DNA of 64,000 nt from Roridomyces roridus (GCA_029378245.1 JARKIF010000007.1:868001-932000); one strand, 5' to 3'. Positions 1 to 12,927 are shown, counted from the first letter of the stretch. The notes: generated by a model not told the origin, from the sequence alone. Made by a program: numbers and translations.

Positions 1-3000
1 CGAAAAGAATGCTGAGCATCCCTCTCGCCCATTTTTCGTCTACTGCAACCCGGAAAACGACCATGTCGTGACGATCACCCAGCTGGAATTCGGGCGGGCC
101 ACCCATCGAGCTGCAACTCTGCTGCGTAAAGGTCCCGATTCCCAAGTCGTTGCGATTCTGGCTCAGTCGGACACTATACTGTATCATGCTCTCATCGTCG
201 GTCTCATGACCGCGAATCTAGTCGTATGTGTAACCCGCGGAATGCATCCTAATGCTCAATATGAACTGTAACAGCCATTCCCAATCTCGCCTCGTAATTC
301 AGCAGCTGGAATATTCCAGCTCTTGCGCGCTTCGTCGTGTCATCGCATTTTGGCCACTTGTGTTACCCTCGCACCACTCGTCGCTGCAATCAAGGAACAT
401 GTCTCTCAAGTCGATCCGGATTACATTTTGGACATCGAGGAGGTTCCTCTGCTTGCGCAGATTTACCCTAATCTTGGCTTCGAAACGCCCGCCTTGCCGT
501 TCCAACCGTATCCTTTCAACGCTTCCCGTTCTTCGCCCGATGATGTCGAGTTGTACATGCATTCCTCTGGAAGTACGGGTTTCCCTAGAGCCATTGCCCA
601 AACGCATCGCGTTCTCAAACAATGGTGCAGCCTTCGTACGCCACTTTCACTTGTGTTGCTGAGCTTGAACTTTCTCAACGTCGTCCAGCCGCAGTTGCGG
701 AAGCTGCCCAGAACGTTGCAGCCCCCATAGGAAATATGGCTCTCCCGTCCTTCCACGTACGTCGGCATCATCTTCTGCCTCTATCCGTGCTCATTAGGTC
801 TGATCGTAGCTGTTCGGCATCTGCTGCCAACTACTTCATCCCCTGCACGGCTTATACGCCGCCGTCTATCCACCGACTGCAACGTCTACAAACGCACTCC
901 CGATGATTCCATCACCCGACAATATTCTGCAGCACACACGCGCTACAAAGTGCAGGTCGCTTACCACTGTACCTGCGCTCTTGGCTGCCTGGTTCCACTC
1001 ACCAGACTCGGTTTCATTTTTAGGGACGTTGCATTCTGTGGTGAGTGAAAGATCCCTTTTTGGATTGTTGATCTGATTACGAATATAGATCTGGGCTGGC
1101 GGACCGCTTCCCCAACGCATCGGAGATGCCCTCGTGCAGCAGGGTGTGAAGCTACGCAGCGTATATGGGGCTACCGAGATCGGCACCGTCACTGACCTGC
1201 GCTTGAATGATGGAGATGAAAAGGAGTGGGCGTGGTTCAAAGTCTCGGACAAGGTCGATGTACGATGGGTGCCTCAGGGGGAGGATATCTTTGAAATGCA
1301 GATTCTGGTTCGCCGCGCTTTCTTTTCATCTCGACCGTCTTTCTGATTCCACTAGTCGTCAGATACCCACGGTCCAACAATAGAGAATTTGGACGACGCC
1401 AAGGGTTATGCGACGTCGGATTTGTGCACAAGGCATCCTCAGAAGCCGTATTTATGGCGAATGTGCGTTCACTTGATTGATACTCGGCAGACCTTGAGAC
1501 CCTCCCAGTGTCGGACGCGTGGATGATACGATTATCCACAGTTCGGGAGAGAAGACTGTTCCAGGTCCTATGGAGAACATCATCACGAGCACTCCGTTGT
1601 AAATCACATCCGGTGCTTACTGCTATGAGACTGACCAGGCATTTAGGATTGCGGAGGCTGTCATGTTTGGGCGCGAGCATCCACAAGCCGGCATTTTGAT
1701 CGAAGTACGCTCGAGCTTCCAGATCGACGTCGACGATCAAACACAACTTGCTGAACTACGGAATAAAGTCTGGTACGTTTTAGGTATCTTTACGCTCTCA
1801 TTCAAAATTACATCTCTCAGGTCTTGCATCGAGGAGGCTAATGCTATTGCGCCTGCGTTCAGCCGAATCTTCAAAGAGATGATTTTGTTCACGTCACGTG
1901 ATAAACCTTTACCTCGCTCAGGAAAGGGCTCAGTCATGCGCAAAGCTGCACTGAGCTTGTACGCTGCGGAGATTAATGCCCTGTATGAGTTTTCCCTTGA
2001 CCAGGCTTCGAGTACTCACTCCAATTCATAGCTATAACGTCGTGGAGGAGCAGTCCGGTGGCGGTGTCGATTCCACTGAGCCGCCAGCCAAGTGGGAGTT
2101 CGAGCTCGTACAAGAATGGCTTCTGACGCTGGCCAAAAATATCTGCAATACCGCCACTATCTTGCCGTCTGTTGATCTTCGCCAGCAGGGATTCGATAGG
2201 TTCATTAATTTCTTATTCCTTCACCAGATCACTGAATGCTCTCTCAGTCTAACCGCGACTGTATTCCGACTTCATGTTGTCAGAGCCTTGCGCCTGGGAG
2301 ATGGTCCCGCGTTTGCAAAAGCGGTTGATGCGATCTCCCAGAATCTCGTCTATGACTACCCAACGATCTTGGATCTGACAAACTACATTGTCGGATTGGT
2401 CGATGGGAAAACGCCCAAATCCAAAGGCGTCAACGGGAAGTCTACCCTTGGCGTTTTGGCTGCGACTATTTCGGATGAAACCATCGTGGAAGTGTGTTCG
2501 GGCGGAGGCATACCCCTTGTAGCGTTTCCTGGGTCCACAGGTCGCATCAACAACCTCCTGGCCCTTCGTTCCCACTTTTCCGGAACACTTTGGGCTTGCC
2601 AAGTCACCACATCCACTCCAACCGACTCGTTCGTTGATCAAGTCGAATTCTTTGCCCACAAAATTCGGGAGAAGCGGCCGAATGGACCTTACCGAATATC
2701 CTCATATTCCGGGTCGAGCATTCTTGCTGTGGCTGTGACTAAACTCCTGGAAGACGCGGGGCATGAGGTGATACAACTCACGTTCATCGAGCATTTTCCA
2801 ATGATATGGGCGCTTGAAGAGACGGAGCAGAGTCTGCGCGGGGAGAGTCTCTCTGATGCTGTGGATGGAACCATTGGGAGCGTGATCGAGCTCTTCCGGC
2901 ACGATCCTGCCTTTGGACCTGATAGCGAGCAAGTGCAGGAGTGGACATGGGCGCTGGCAGGATCTCCGCAAGCCTCTGCAATCCATCAAGACGCCGCAGA

Positions 3001-3319
3001 ACAGCTGAGACGCGTTAGCATGCCGCTCACTGAATTCCTCCGGGGATTCTATCCTCCAGACAACCGAACTTGTTGCGGATTTACGGACTCTTTGGCCACT
3101 TGGGTCTCGTCCGTCAAGGCCCCATTCAGTTTGGTCAGTGCGGAGTGGGGTGTCGTTGCTACACTACCTGCTAGTGCGCGCGAACGGTGGTCAGATCTTG
3201 GGGCGCATCTGTGTGCGGGAAAGCCGGTGACGCATCGTGTGTTACGGGGATTGGGGCATTTTGGGATGCTTGCTGACAAGCGGACAGCCGCGTTTCTTCA
3301 GGAGCAGATTAATTTGTAG
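1..3319 (+). CDS. NRPS-like protein (A-T-TE), 5' partial
   Basis: The left edge of the window cuts this gene. In frame from base 2 it encodes an adenylation domain with motif SSGSTGFPR (about 566-595) and YGATEIG (about 1163-1183), then a carrier domain, then an alpha/beta-hydrolase thioesterase. Introns are evident: about 211-271 joins ...NLV to PFPISPRN, 1982-2032 is another, and about 2201-2248 lies inside the carrier motif, so splicing restores GFDSL with the phosphopantetheine serine. The thioesterase has the nucleophile elbow SYSGSS (about 2698-2715) and a terminal GLGHFG histidine. Where family members usually have the acid Asp it shows FIEHFP. The A-T-TE order is that of basidiomycete atromentin-synthetase-type enzymes, which activate a carboxylic acid and release or dimerise it. 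The substrate cannot be read here. It precedes the hybrid PKS by about 470 bp on the same strand, so a shared pathway is plausible. Confidence 0.85.
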
Positions 3320-3793
3320 ACATGCACCCGTTGAAACTCCTTCTCTCAACATGTCAGCAAAGCGGATTGTTAAGCTGGATGGTGATTCGTCGGCTACTCC
3401 ACACGCTCAACGGAACGTCCTCGGAACCTAACGTTGTAGCAATGATATTCAGACATTGTATTAAGATAAGGTCCAGTCCCCTACATAGTCTACATCTATT
3501 GCAGTCTATTGCTCGTCTGTTCGGTGTTCCTGACAATCATGTTTTCCCTTTTCCCCTAGGAGATTCGCTAAGATTTGCAGACGGTCCCATGCGGAATGAT
3601 TAATTGATTCCCCGCGATGTATCTCAACAATCTCACCCGCGGCTAGTATGTCTTCGCGGATCCGCATCACCCGAATTGAACGAACTACTCAATATCAGTG
3701 TTACCGCAGACCCACTTCGCTTGCACTAATAGAAAAATGGGTGCAACATGAATCTGGCTTGCCACTTTCTCTGTGTCTCCAGGTGCGCACGCA
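3320..3793. other. Intergenic spacer between NRPS-like and hybrid PKS genes
   Basis: No convincing coding exon is seen. It must hold the terminator of the upstream gene and the promoter of the hybrid PKS. No clear TATA box or repeat was recognised. Confidence 0.5.
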
Positions 3794-6700
3794 ATGACAG
3801 GCCACCCAACGTCGTTCCCCGCCGTTTTTCGCGCGCATATCGCGAATCCGGCCTCAAGAAATCGCGTCGCCGTCGAATGCGCGGATGAGAAATGGACTTA
3901 CGACGACCTGGACGTTATTTCGACTGGCCTGGCTCTGGAAATCGCGCAAAAATATGGCTCAAGACCAACGGTCGCGACTATTTCGGAGAACCTGCCATAT
4001 ACGTTTGCTCTGAGCATCGCTGTCTGGAAGTTGGGTGGGATATTGGCGCCAATTGACTACCATACGCCCGAGACACTGTTACGGCCCATGCTGCAGAATA
4101 TTATCCCAGCGTGCGTGGTAGTTCCCTCCATCGAGCAGGCAACGCAGAACATTGTGCTCGGTGAGCTGCTGTGTCTACCGTTTCGCATTCTTGAATGACA
4201 GTACTTCAGATGCCGGCTGGCCAGTTTTGAGTTTCGCACCAGAGGAATCGACCATGGAGGCGCTGTGCCAGCGTTTCACAGAGGCCTTGGACCTGGCACC
4301 TGATGAGTCTTTACTAGTCGATCCGAACAGCGTCGCCATCTACCTGTTCACCTCCTCCGCGTCGGACGTGACCAACATCAAATGCGTGCCTTTGACGCAC
4401 CGTACTCTCATTACCCAGGCGCACTCTGTACTCGCGTGGAATCGCAGGACTTTCCCCCAGACGTCGTTCGATCACCTGCGCAATCTTGGGTTTGCGCCGT
4501 TCTCCCACATGTTGGCCGTCTTGGATATTGGGTGGAACTGGTATCTCACTGCGGGGTGTTACATCTTTGGTCTCACTCCCTCCGGCTATCTTGCTCAGCG
4601 CGAGGAGGCAAGCAGCGATATGGCGACCCACCTGTTGCAATCGATCGAGAAATTCCGACCGGACACGTTTGGCGCAGTGCCTTGGATATTCGAGAGTATA
4701 ATGAAATTAGTTCTTGCGGAGCCGGATGCAGAGCGCCAAACCAAGTTGAACAGTGTATTGGCGGGTTTCAAGATGGTCACTTTGGGCGGAGCACCGACAA
4801 GCGAGAAGTGCGTCAGGTGGACACAGAGCGTCGGCATACCACTGAGCCTCCAGATGGGCATGACGGAGCTGGGCGGGTCGCTGTTCCACCGAGTGGCGGA
4901 CTTGGTCGACAATGGGTGGCCTGTGTCGCAGAGGCTCACGGAGGACGCGGAGTTTGCGCTCGTTGACGTGGATGGTAATCCTCACCCGTCAGGCAAGTCC
5001 CTCACGGTGCTCCCAGCTGCGTTCTCACCCATTCAAAAGAGGGTGAACTGTGGATATCGAGTCGAGTAATTGCCACAGGCTATCTGAGGCACGACTCGTC
5101 TCCGTTCAGCATCGGGCCTGATGGGCTGATCACGTTCAAGACGGGAGATCGGTACAGACTGACGGATGGCCGTCTCAAATGGCTGGGTCGCATGACGGAT
5201 TTCATTATTGTGAGTTTCAACTTGGGTCCAGCCACGCGAGTTCTAACCGGACACTCAAGCTCGGTTCTGGGGAAATGGTCGATCCCCGCATCCTTGAACG
5301 ATCTCTCGACGAGTGCCCGCCCATTGCACGCACATGCATTATTGGCAACAATTTCCTGCGGACGGCCGAGTTTTTGTGTGCGTTGGTTGAGTTGAAGCCT
5401 GGCGAGAAACGGGGAGACGCTTCGACCAACATGGAGGTTTCGCGCGCGATACGGGAAGTGAACCGACAGCTGGCGCCGCCGTTGCGAATCAAGTGGACCC
5501 GTGTCTTCATTCTTGAAGAGGGGCAGTCTATTCCGATCAACACCAAGAAACAGATTTTTCGCAAGAAATTGGAGGCCTTGTTTGGACGACTGGTGCGGTA
5601 CTCCTTGTTTGTTCGACTCGCTGATCCGGATCAACAACCAGGTCAATCCGAACAACGCCCATGTCTCCGACACTGGACCGACCGAATCTGTGGCCGACCA
5701 AGCTCTATTCAATGTCGTTGCTCAGGTAGTGGCCACTGGCCTTGGCGTACCTCCAGAAACTCTCCTACTCGATGAGCAATCCACATTCGCCGAGGTAAGC
5801 TGCATTTTTGCTATGCCACCAGGACCGCACTGAGGACGGCATGATAGTTTGGAATGGATTCCGCGTCGTCAGTCTCCATTGTCAGCAATTTGAATGAGCG
5901 TCTTGGCCTCAAGCTTCCACGGAACACTTGCCACACCTACGTCGACCTCAAATCGTTGACTGCATTCATCTCAGAACGCCTCGGACAGGCTGACGTCGTT
6001 CCTGCCCTTCAAAAGGCCCCGAAAGTCGACAACTCTTCCTCTGCAGACGACGTAGTCATTGTTGGTCAGGCGATGCGGCTCCCAGGGGATATCAGCACCC
6101 CAGAGTCGTTCTGGGAAGCGCTCGTTGACATGCGGGAAGATCTCATGATCCCCATGCCCAGCGATCGGTGGGACCACAGCACATTCTACAAGCCGTACGA
6201 CGAGACTGGTAGTGATGCTGGGTATATCACCTTCAAGAAAGCCGGATTTATCGAGGTTGGGAGTTTCGACAACGCGTTTTTTGGCATCTCTGCTGCCGAG
6301 GCATTTTTTGTTGCGCCAGCTGTTCGAATTAGTCTCGAGACAGCGTTCCAGGCGCTGGAGAATGCCAATATCGCCAGTGCCAGCCTCAAGGGTACCCGAA
6401 CAGGGGTTTTCGCCGCAGGGGGCATGGATGTGGGCTACAGTCACCTTATGTTTTCTGCCATGGGATTCGATTGTACGTCTGTCGGTCTCTTTAGGCTCCT
6501 TGCTTTAATTTTGGGCAGCTTATTCGCGTTTCCACGGAACTGGCACCGCAAACAGCACTATTTGTGGTCGTTTGAGCTAGTATGTTATATCCATCCTGAT
6601 TTCGACACATTCATTGACATTTTTTAGTCTGCTTGATGTGCACGGGCCCTCGACGATAGTAGACACGGCATGCAGTGGCGGCATGGTGGCTTTCGATCAA

Positions 6701-9700
6701 GGTCTGTCTGCTCATGCCTTGCTCTCACAATATAACCCGTTCTTCAGCCGTGCAATATCTGCGATCTGGTCAAGCTGAAACTGCAATTGTATTGGGAACA
6801 AATACCCACACATGGTGAATCCTTACCGTACTGTTGATATCGCAAGCTAAATCTGCTTCCAAGGCCTGGAGACTTTGCGTAGGTCGATTGTCCTTACTTT
6901 CCAGACGGCCCGCTCAAGTCCCCGCAGGTTCACTTCGGCGCAGAAGATGACCTCTCCTCATTCCCGTTGCGCCACATTTGCAAGTGATGCTGACGGGTAT
7001 GTCCCTTCTACGTTCTTTTGCAAGTAGCGCTCACATTTGATCAGCTACGTTCCATCTGAAGCGGTCTGTGTTTGCTGTGAAATGACTCTTCCTCATCTAA
7101 CAGATCTTTTTAGGCAGTAGCTTTCGTGCTCAAGACAAAGCAAGCAGCACTGCGCGACGGGGACACCATTTTAGCGGTAGTGAAAGCCGCGGGAACGACA
7201 CACAACGGAAAGTCCCAGGGTTTGGCTGCTCCCAGCGCTACAGGGCAGGCAGACCTCCAGCGTTCGCTCCTCTCGGCGGCGTCGATGGCCCCGTCGGATA
7301 TCGAGTAAGCCATGCAAACTCCCACTCGACCTTTCTTACTCTCAAACAGTTTCTTCGAGACACATGGGACTGGGACATCTCTCGGCGATCTTATCGAGAT
7401 CGAAGGAATCAATTCTGTCTTCGCAGGCTCGCACACACCCGAACGGCCTCTGATTATTGGCGCGTCCAAGACGGTGTACGGACATACTGAAGTCACAGCT
7501 GGCTTGGTAGGGATTTTGAAGGCGATCAAGCAGCTGGAGACTGGGCACGTGACTGGGCTCAACAGCATAGTAGATGGCAAATTGAACCCTGAACTGGATT
7601 TGACGACTGTCCCACTTCTTATACCTTCGGATACCGCTCACTTGAAGAGATCCGAAATGCCCCTTCGCGGTCTCGTGGTGTCAGTACAGTCTTCCGTCGT
7701 TTGAATCGGACCTGACACTGCGTATTAGTGCTTATGGATTTGCTGGGACGCTTTCCGGTACCATTCTCGAAGCTCCTCCTCGGCCAAAGGCTATTTCCGG
7801 CGTGGCAGAGCCCTCTTGGATGCTCTTTGCGGTCAGCGCCAAGACTCTGGAAGCACTCAACCAGCAACTCCGACAGTACTTGGAATTCTGTTCCAACGCC
7901 CCTCCGGACCAATTCGGCTCCATTTGTTACACCAGCTGCATCGGCCGGGATATGTACCGCTACCGTTTCTCATGCGTTGCCAAGGACATGGATGGTCTCG
8001 TGCAACGCCTCCAGGGCGCACTTTCACAAATTTCCGCTGCTCCATCGCCCAATTCGAACGCAAGGCTCGTCCTGGCTTTCCCCGGCCAAGGCTCCCAGTA
8101 TTTCGGGATGGCCAGCGCCCTTTCTCGGAAGTTCCAGGACTTCAAAGTGATTCTGAAGGACGCGGCCAAGATGGCGACCTCGTTGGCCGGTTTCGACGTT
8201 CTGTCGCTTCTTCTCGGCCAAGGCCAGGATGAAATTGACAAGAGTGACGTTGCGCAGATCTGTGTAAGCTCCCTCTGACCACTTTCCCCTCTGATCTCAC
8301 GATCTCTTCAGATTTTTGTTTACCAATATGCAGTATCCCAATTTTTGCGCAAGTTGGGTGTCAAGTCACATGCTGTCATTGGCAACAGTCTAGGGGAGAT
8401 TTCTGCAGCAGGTCTGATGCGCTCGTCCTTCGCATTTGTTCCATTTGCTGAACCTTTCTAAAGTCCAGGCTGGGGCTCTGAGCTACGAGCTTGGATTGCG
8501 TTTTGTTGTTGCTCGAGCTAAGATCTTGGCGGCTGATCCCGCTCGTCCTGCCGGAATGTTAGCAATAGCGGGCAACCAAGCGACGATCCTAGGCCACATA
8601 AGGGACCTCCATCTCGAAGAACGTGTGGTGATTGCTGTCTTTAGCAGCAAAGACAGCCACGTTGTTTCTGGCGACCTGGAAGCGATACATACCCTTCTTT
8701 CTCACGTCAAACGAGCGGGGACGAGAGCAACGCTCTTGAACGTTGATCAAGGCGAATCGAACTTTTTTTCTTCATCGGAGAAAGTTGTTAACTTTCCAAA
8801 GGTTTCCACAGTCATTCTATAGACGGTCGGCTTCAGGATCTGGCTACTTGGCTGAGTGAGAACGCGCAGAGTGCTCGGCCGTTGGCCTTGCCGATCTTCT
8901 CGACTGCTCTCGGGAGACAATTAGCCGTCAAGGAAGTGATTCCGCCACAATATTGGGTTCGATTGATTGCTCAGCACTTGTCGCAAGCTTACCCGTGTAC
9001 CCAGGTTGATCATGCCCGCAACCCCGTGCGATTCGCCCAAGCAGCAGCAAAGATCAAGGAAGATAAACTCTTCAAACGTGCGATCATTCTCGACGTCGGA
9101 CCCACGCCCACAGCTTGGGCAGCGTTGCAGTCGAACGACTTGAGCGACAATCTTCTCCTTTCGTCCTCGGCAAAGAAAGGAAAGGATCAAGAACTTGCGT
9201 TCCTCTCCGCCATTGCATCCTTGATCGAATGCGGCGTCAACCCTGATGTCGCGGCGTTATTCGGGCCTGGAATACCCAAGACAAACCTTCCGTCCTACCC
9301 TTTCCAGCGCCAGCGTTTCTACCCAGACGTCATCCCGACTCGTTCCCTCCTTTATCCAACGGGTTCCAGCACCGGTGGGACTGTCACTCCCCTTACTTCC
9401 GAAGACGAGATATCTGCTTCGCCACCATCTACTTTTGTGGTAGACCCAAGCCTCTTTGAGGTCCTGAATGATCACCGTATTCAGGGCGAAGTAGTCCTTC
9501 CCGGGGCTGGCATGGTGGATGCTTTTGCGAGAGTCAGAGCAAAAGAATCTCTCAACATTCGATTCCATCGTCCATGGGTGCTGTCGGCGCCTGGACAAAT
9601 CTCCAACATGGAATTCGGTGCTGACAGTGCATTCACTCTGTATGACGACAACAAAGGAGACAAGCTTTGCACCGGCACTTACTCGGCTGCGACGCCCCAT

Positions 9701-11848
9701 ACTGCTGCACTCGCCGGCTTGACGGAAGGTCTGCCGACCAATTCGCGGACCTGGGACGACGTGTATGTGGACTTTGTCAATGTCCAGTTTGGCCCTTTGT
9801 TCAAGAGTATCACCTCGGTGTTGGTTTGGGATAAATATGCCGAGGGTCACATAACCGTCAAACCCTCGTCAAACCCCGAGAACGACAGGATTCGCGCTCT
9901 CGACGCATGTTTGCATATGTTTGGCACCTTTGGAGCATTTGCGACCAATATGGATTCCGAACTTTCCTTCCAGTCCGGCGCTTTCCTGCCATGGTCTCTC
10001 GAAGGGTACACCATGTGTATGGACGCCCTTCCCGAGACCTTCGTCTGCAGGTATCGACTACCGATATCACGTGAACGTGGTGGCCGTGTCGTATCGACAG
10101 CATTCGAGGTCTTTTCACTCTCGGGCAAGCTCTTGGCCTACTGCGCCAAGTACTCTGTGGCCTGGATTGATATGAGTGCGTCTCAAGCGCAAGATCAATC
10201 GGTTTTCCAGCAAGTGTGGATTCCCAAGGCACTCGGGCCGGCATCTTCCTCGGATCAGGGCTCCAGGATCATTTTCTCCAAAAGCCGATCTGATTGGACC
10301 ACCGCCTGCTCCCCCGACAGCGTTTTCGTCGACCTAGAAGATTTTGCAAGCATCGACATCAAGCCTCAATCCACCATCATATTGGATGCTATGGCGGACG
10401 ACAAACCCGAGTCGGAACTGTTCTCCGCTTTCTGGCAAAAGATGCTGTTCCTCATGAAATCGCTCGGCCGGCAAAAAACGGGTACATTCACGCTTGTGGT
10501 GGTTTCTGCCTCGTCGTCCACGGAACCGTCTGTTCTTGGCCCGATGGCTCAAGGAATGCTCCGAGTGTTCCGCCGCGAGCTCGGAACAGACAAGGCATAT
10601 GGCATAGAGGTCCCGGCCGACGCGTCTCCGAAAGACATTGCCCGCATTGTGGAGAGCGAGCTCGGTGCTACACGAGGAGCAGTCAAGGACAACATCGTCT
10701 CGTACCGGTCACCCTCCCTGCTTCGCTTTGTCCCGCAGCTCCAGCCTTTGTTGTTGGATGAAGCAAGTTCCGTTGTTCCATCTGGAGTCGCTGTCATTGT
10801 CGGTATGGGGAGTATTGGTTTCGCGCTGAGCTCTCATATGATAGCGGCGGGCTTTTCTTCAGTCGTGTTTATTGGACGACGCCCATCGACAGATGCCAAG
10901 GTTAGTCGATCAACGTGGTCTGCGATCTCGTGCTTATCGCGTCTAGGTCTCAAAGCAGTTATCCACCGTTGCGTCTGCCCAGGTTGGGTACTTGCAAGCG
11001 GACGTGTCCAATCGCGATTCGTTGCGAACCGCTCTTCGACGCATAATCGTCGAGTATGGCAGCATCAAGAGCATAATACATACGGCTGCCTCTGTCCACG
11101 ACATGACCATTGCTTCCATTACGGTGGACGCGTTTGACACGGTCATTCGCCCTAAAGTACATGGCGCATACAACCTCCACCTCCTCGCAGAAGAACTGGG
11201 TCTCGAGCTGCATTCGTTCGTCCTACTGAGCAGCATCAGTGTTCCACTGGGTAATCCAGGACAAGTCGCCTACGTCGCCGCTAACTCGTTCCTCGATTCA
11301 CTAGCCGCGTTCCGGCAAAGCAGAGGTCTTCCGGGGGTGTCATTGCAGCTTGGCCCTTGGGAATCCGAGCTGATGGACAACCTTGCGACGCAAGCAAGCA
11401 ACGACGGCGCAGTGCCAGTTATGACGATGGCGCACAAGGACGGGTTACCCCTGATTATTCGCTCTCTGGCATCCCCGGTTCCTGTGCAGCTCATAGCGTC
11501 TGTGAATCCGCAGGCGCTATCCCGAATACCTGCGTTTGCCACAGACTCCTTGTTCTCCGTGCTTTTTACCGACACAGCTGATAAGCCGAGTGGGCAGGAA
11601 CTCAGTGACGAGGCGGTGGAGAAGACCCTCATATCTATCCTTACCGCGTGTTGGAATTGTCCGACTCGGAGCCCTTGGAGCTCAATGATTCGATGACGGC
11701 GACGGGCATCGACTCGATCGCGTTCGGGCAGATTCGTGGGGCGGTCTTGAAGCAGCTGGGTGTTGACATTCCTTTGGTCTATCTTTCAGATGCATTTACT
11801 CTCAACGACATGCTTGCATATGTGCAAGAAAGCGCTGGTGGTCACTAA
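3794..11848 (+). CDS. NRPS-like/PKS hybrid synthase (A-T-KS-AT-DH-KR-ACP)
   Basis: A multi-exon megasynthase. An N-terminal adenylation domain (about 3.8-5.6 kb) has TGDRYR and GRMTDF motifs and a C-terminal lysine loop INTKKQ. A carrier with FGMDS lies at about 5.85 kb. The ketosynthase shows TACSGG, ETHGTGT and the second His in KTVYGHTE. The acyltransferase has GNSLGE and GFHS. The DH double hot-dog contains DHRIQGEVVLPGA (about 9.47 kb). The ketoreductase has a Rossmann start GMGSIG, LLSSIS and YVAAN. A final ACP carries GIDSI. No enoylreductase, methyltransferase, thioesterase or reductase is seen, so a partly reduced product is expected, with release in trans perhaps by the neighbouring A-T-TE protein (inference). 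About 17 introns were placed by eye, for example 4161-4209 and a GC-AG intron at 8752-8801. The ATG at 3794 was chosen as the first Met continuous with the A domain. KR and ACP are in different frames at about 11,643-11,647. Confidence 0.9.
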
Positions 11849-11929
11849 ATTATCATTTTATTGTATTGTATCTCATAGACTACTTGACAGCTAATGTAAC
11901 TGGTGCACCTCGAATCTTCAATAAAGCCA

Positions 11930-12927
11930 TTAACCGTGCACAAGGATGCCACCAGGCTCGGCAAAGGTGCCCACGCCCCGCCAAAACTCTGGGCGTGCGC
12001 AATCCAAAATGTCAGCACCAACGGTATCACGCAGATGCTCGCAGTTGTGGCACATCTGCCTAAAGGCGTTGGCGTGGGCGAGAATGTTGAGGAGATCGTG
12101 TAGACTGAGATCTGTGCGTGCCAGGATGCTATCGCAGGCGCTGAGTCCAGTGAGAGGATCTACGGCGTTCATCGCTGCAACGTTGAGTGCAAGTGTACGG
12201 AGAGACGTTCCGGATGCGACCAGTTGCCGAAAACTGCAGCAAATTATTTGGGGCCATCGATCCGTCAATGGGGTTACGTACGCGGAGAGAGATATGGCCT
12301 CGGCGCAGTCGCCCCAGCAAGTCCCGAAGAGGGAGCCGACAGGATTCGGGAAACGGGTTTGCATGGGCGTTGGATTCACGAGAGCATCGTGCCATAATTC
12401 GCGGAGGATTCCTTCACGTACGGCGCGAGCCATAAGAAAATGGCTTCGAGGCTTGAGCCATGCGAGGCTGGAACCCAAGACGACGCGTGTATCCGAGGGC
12501 TTGGGCTTATGAATTCGGAGAACTGACCAGGGCGGAAAAACACACCGAGTTGACCCAGAGGAGTTGTACAGTCGTCGGGGCGCGAGATTGGACGAAATGG
12601 GGACGATATCTTGCATACTTTAGGCGTACAAGGCGAGGAGCCTTATTCGTTCGGACATGCTGAGTGGCCCATATGGCTGCATAGAAAATATGTAGCCTGG
12701 TGAGGAATGAGGACATCTTTCAACTCCACAAAAAGACACACACCGAGAGCCGTGAAGTAATCTGGGATTATGAGGCTAGCATGGTCGTGAAACTTGACCG
12801 ACACGGAATAGTATTCCTGAGAGGCCGAAAGTAAGACGGATGTCCTCGCTGTTCTGTGACAAGTCAAAAAGCGCGTCTTGGAGCGGGAAAAGCCGAGCGT
12901 ACAAGCAGGGGACGACCAGCCCCGCAC
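11930..12927 (-). CDS. Hypothetical protein with CAE and CxxC motifs (possible deaminase fold)
   Basis: The main exon (about 12,505 down to 11,930) encodes a compact domain with GTCWGDCAEAISL, a hydrophobic stretch RTLALNVAAMNAV and CHNCEHL. A cysteine-Ala-Glu followed downstream by CxxC resembles the zinc-binding pattern of the deaminase superfamily, including families expanded in basidiomycetes. This is pattern recognition and not a proven assignment. Two upstream exons can be joined by canonical splice sites, one ending ...DYFTALG and one containing RLHIFYAAIW, giving a start near 12,927. The 5' end is uncertain. The gene is convergent with the hybrid PKS, only 81 bp from its stop, so it could be a lineage gene that happens to border the cluster. 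Confidence 0.5.

Noticed and set aside
4382..4966. 194-codon plus-strand frame inside the hybrid synthase
   Set aside because: Out-of-frame shadow of the adenylation domain, which is continuous in the adjacent frame.
8440..8822. Stop in the AT region read as a disabled synthase
   Set aside because: A GC-AG intron at 8752-8801 restores the frame and the conserved GFHS motif.
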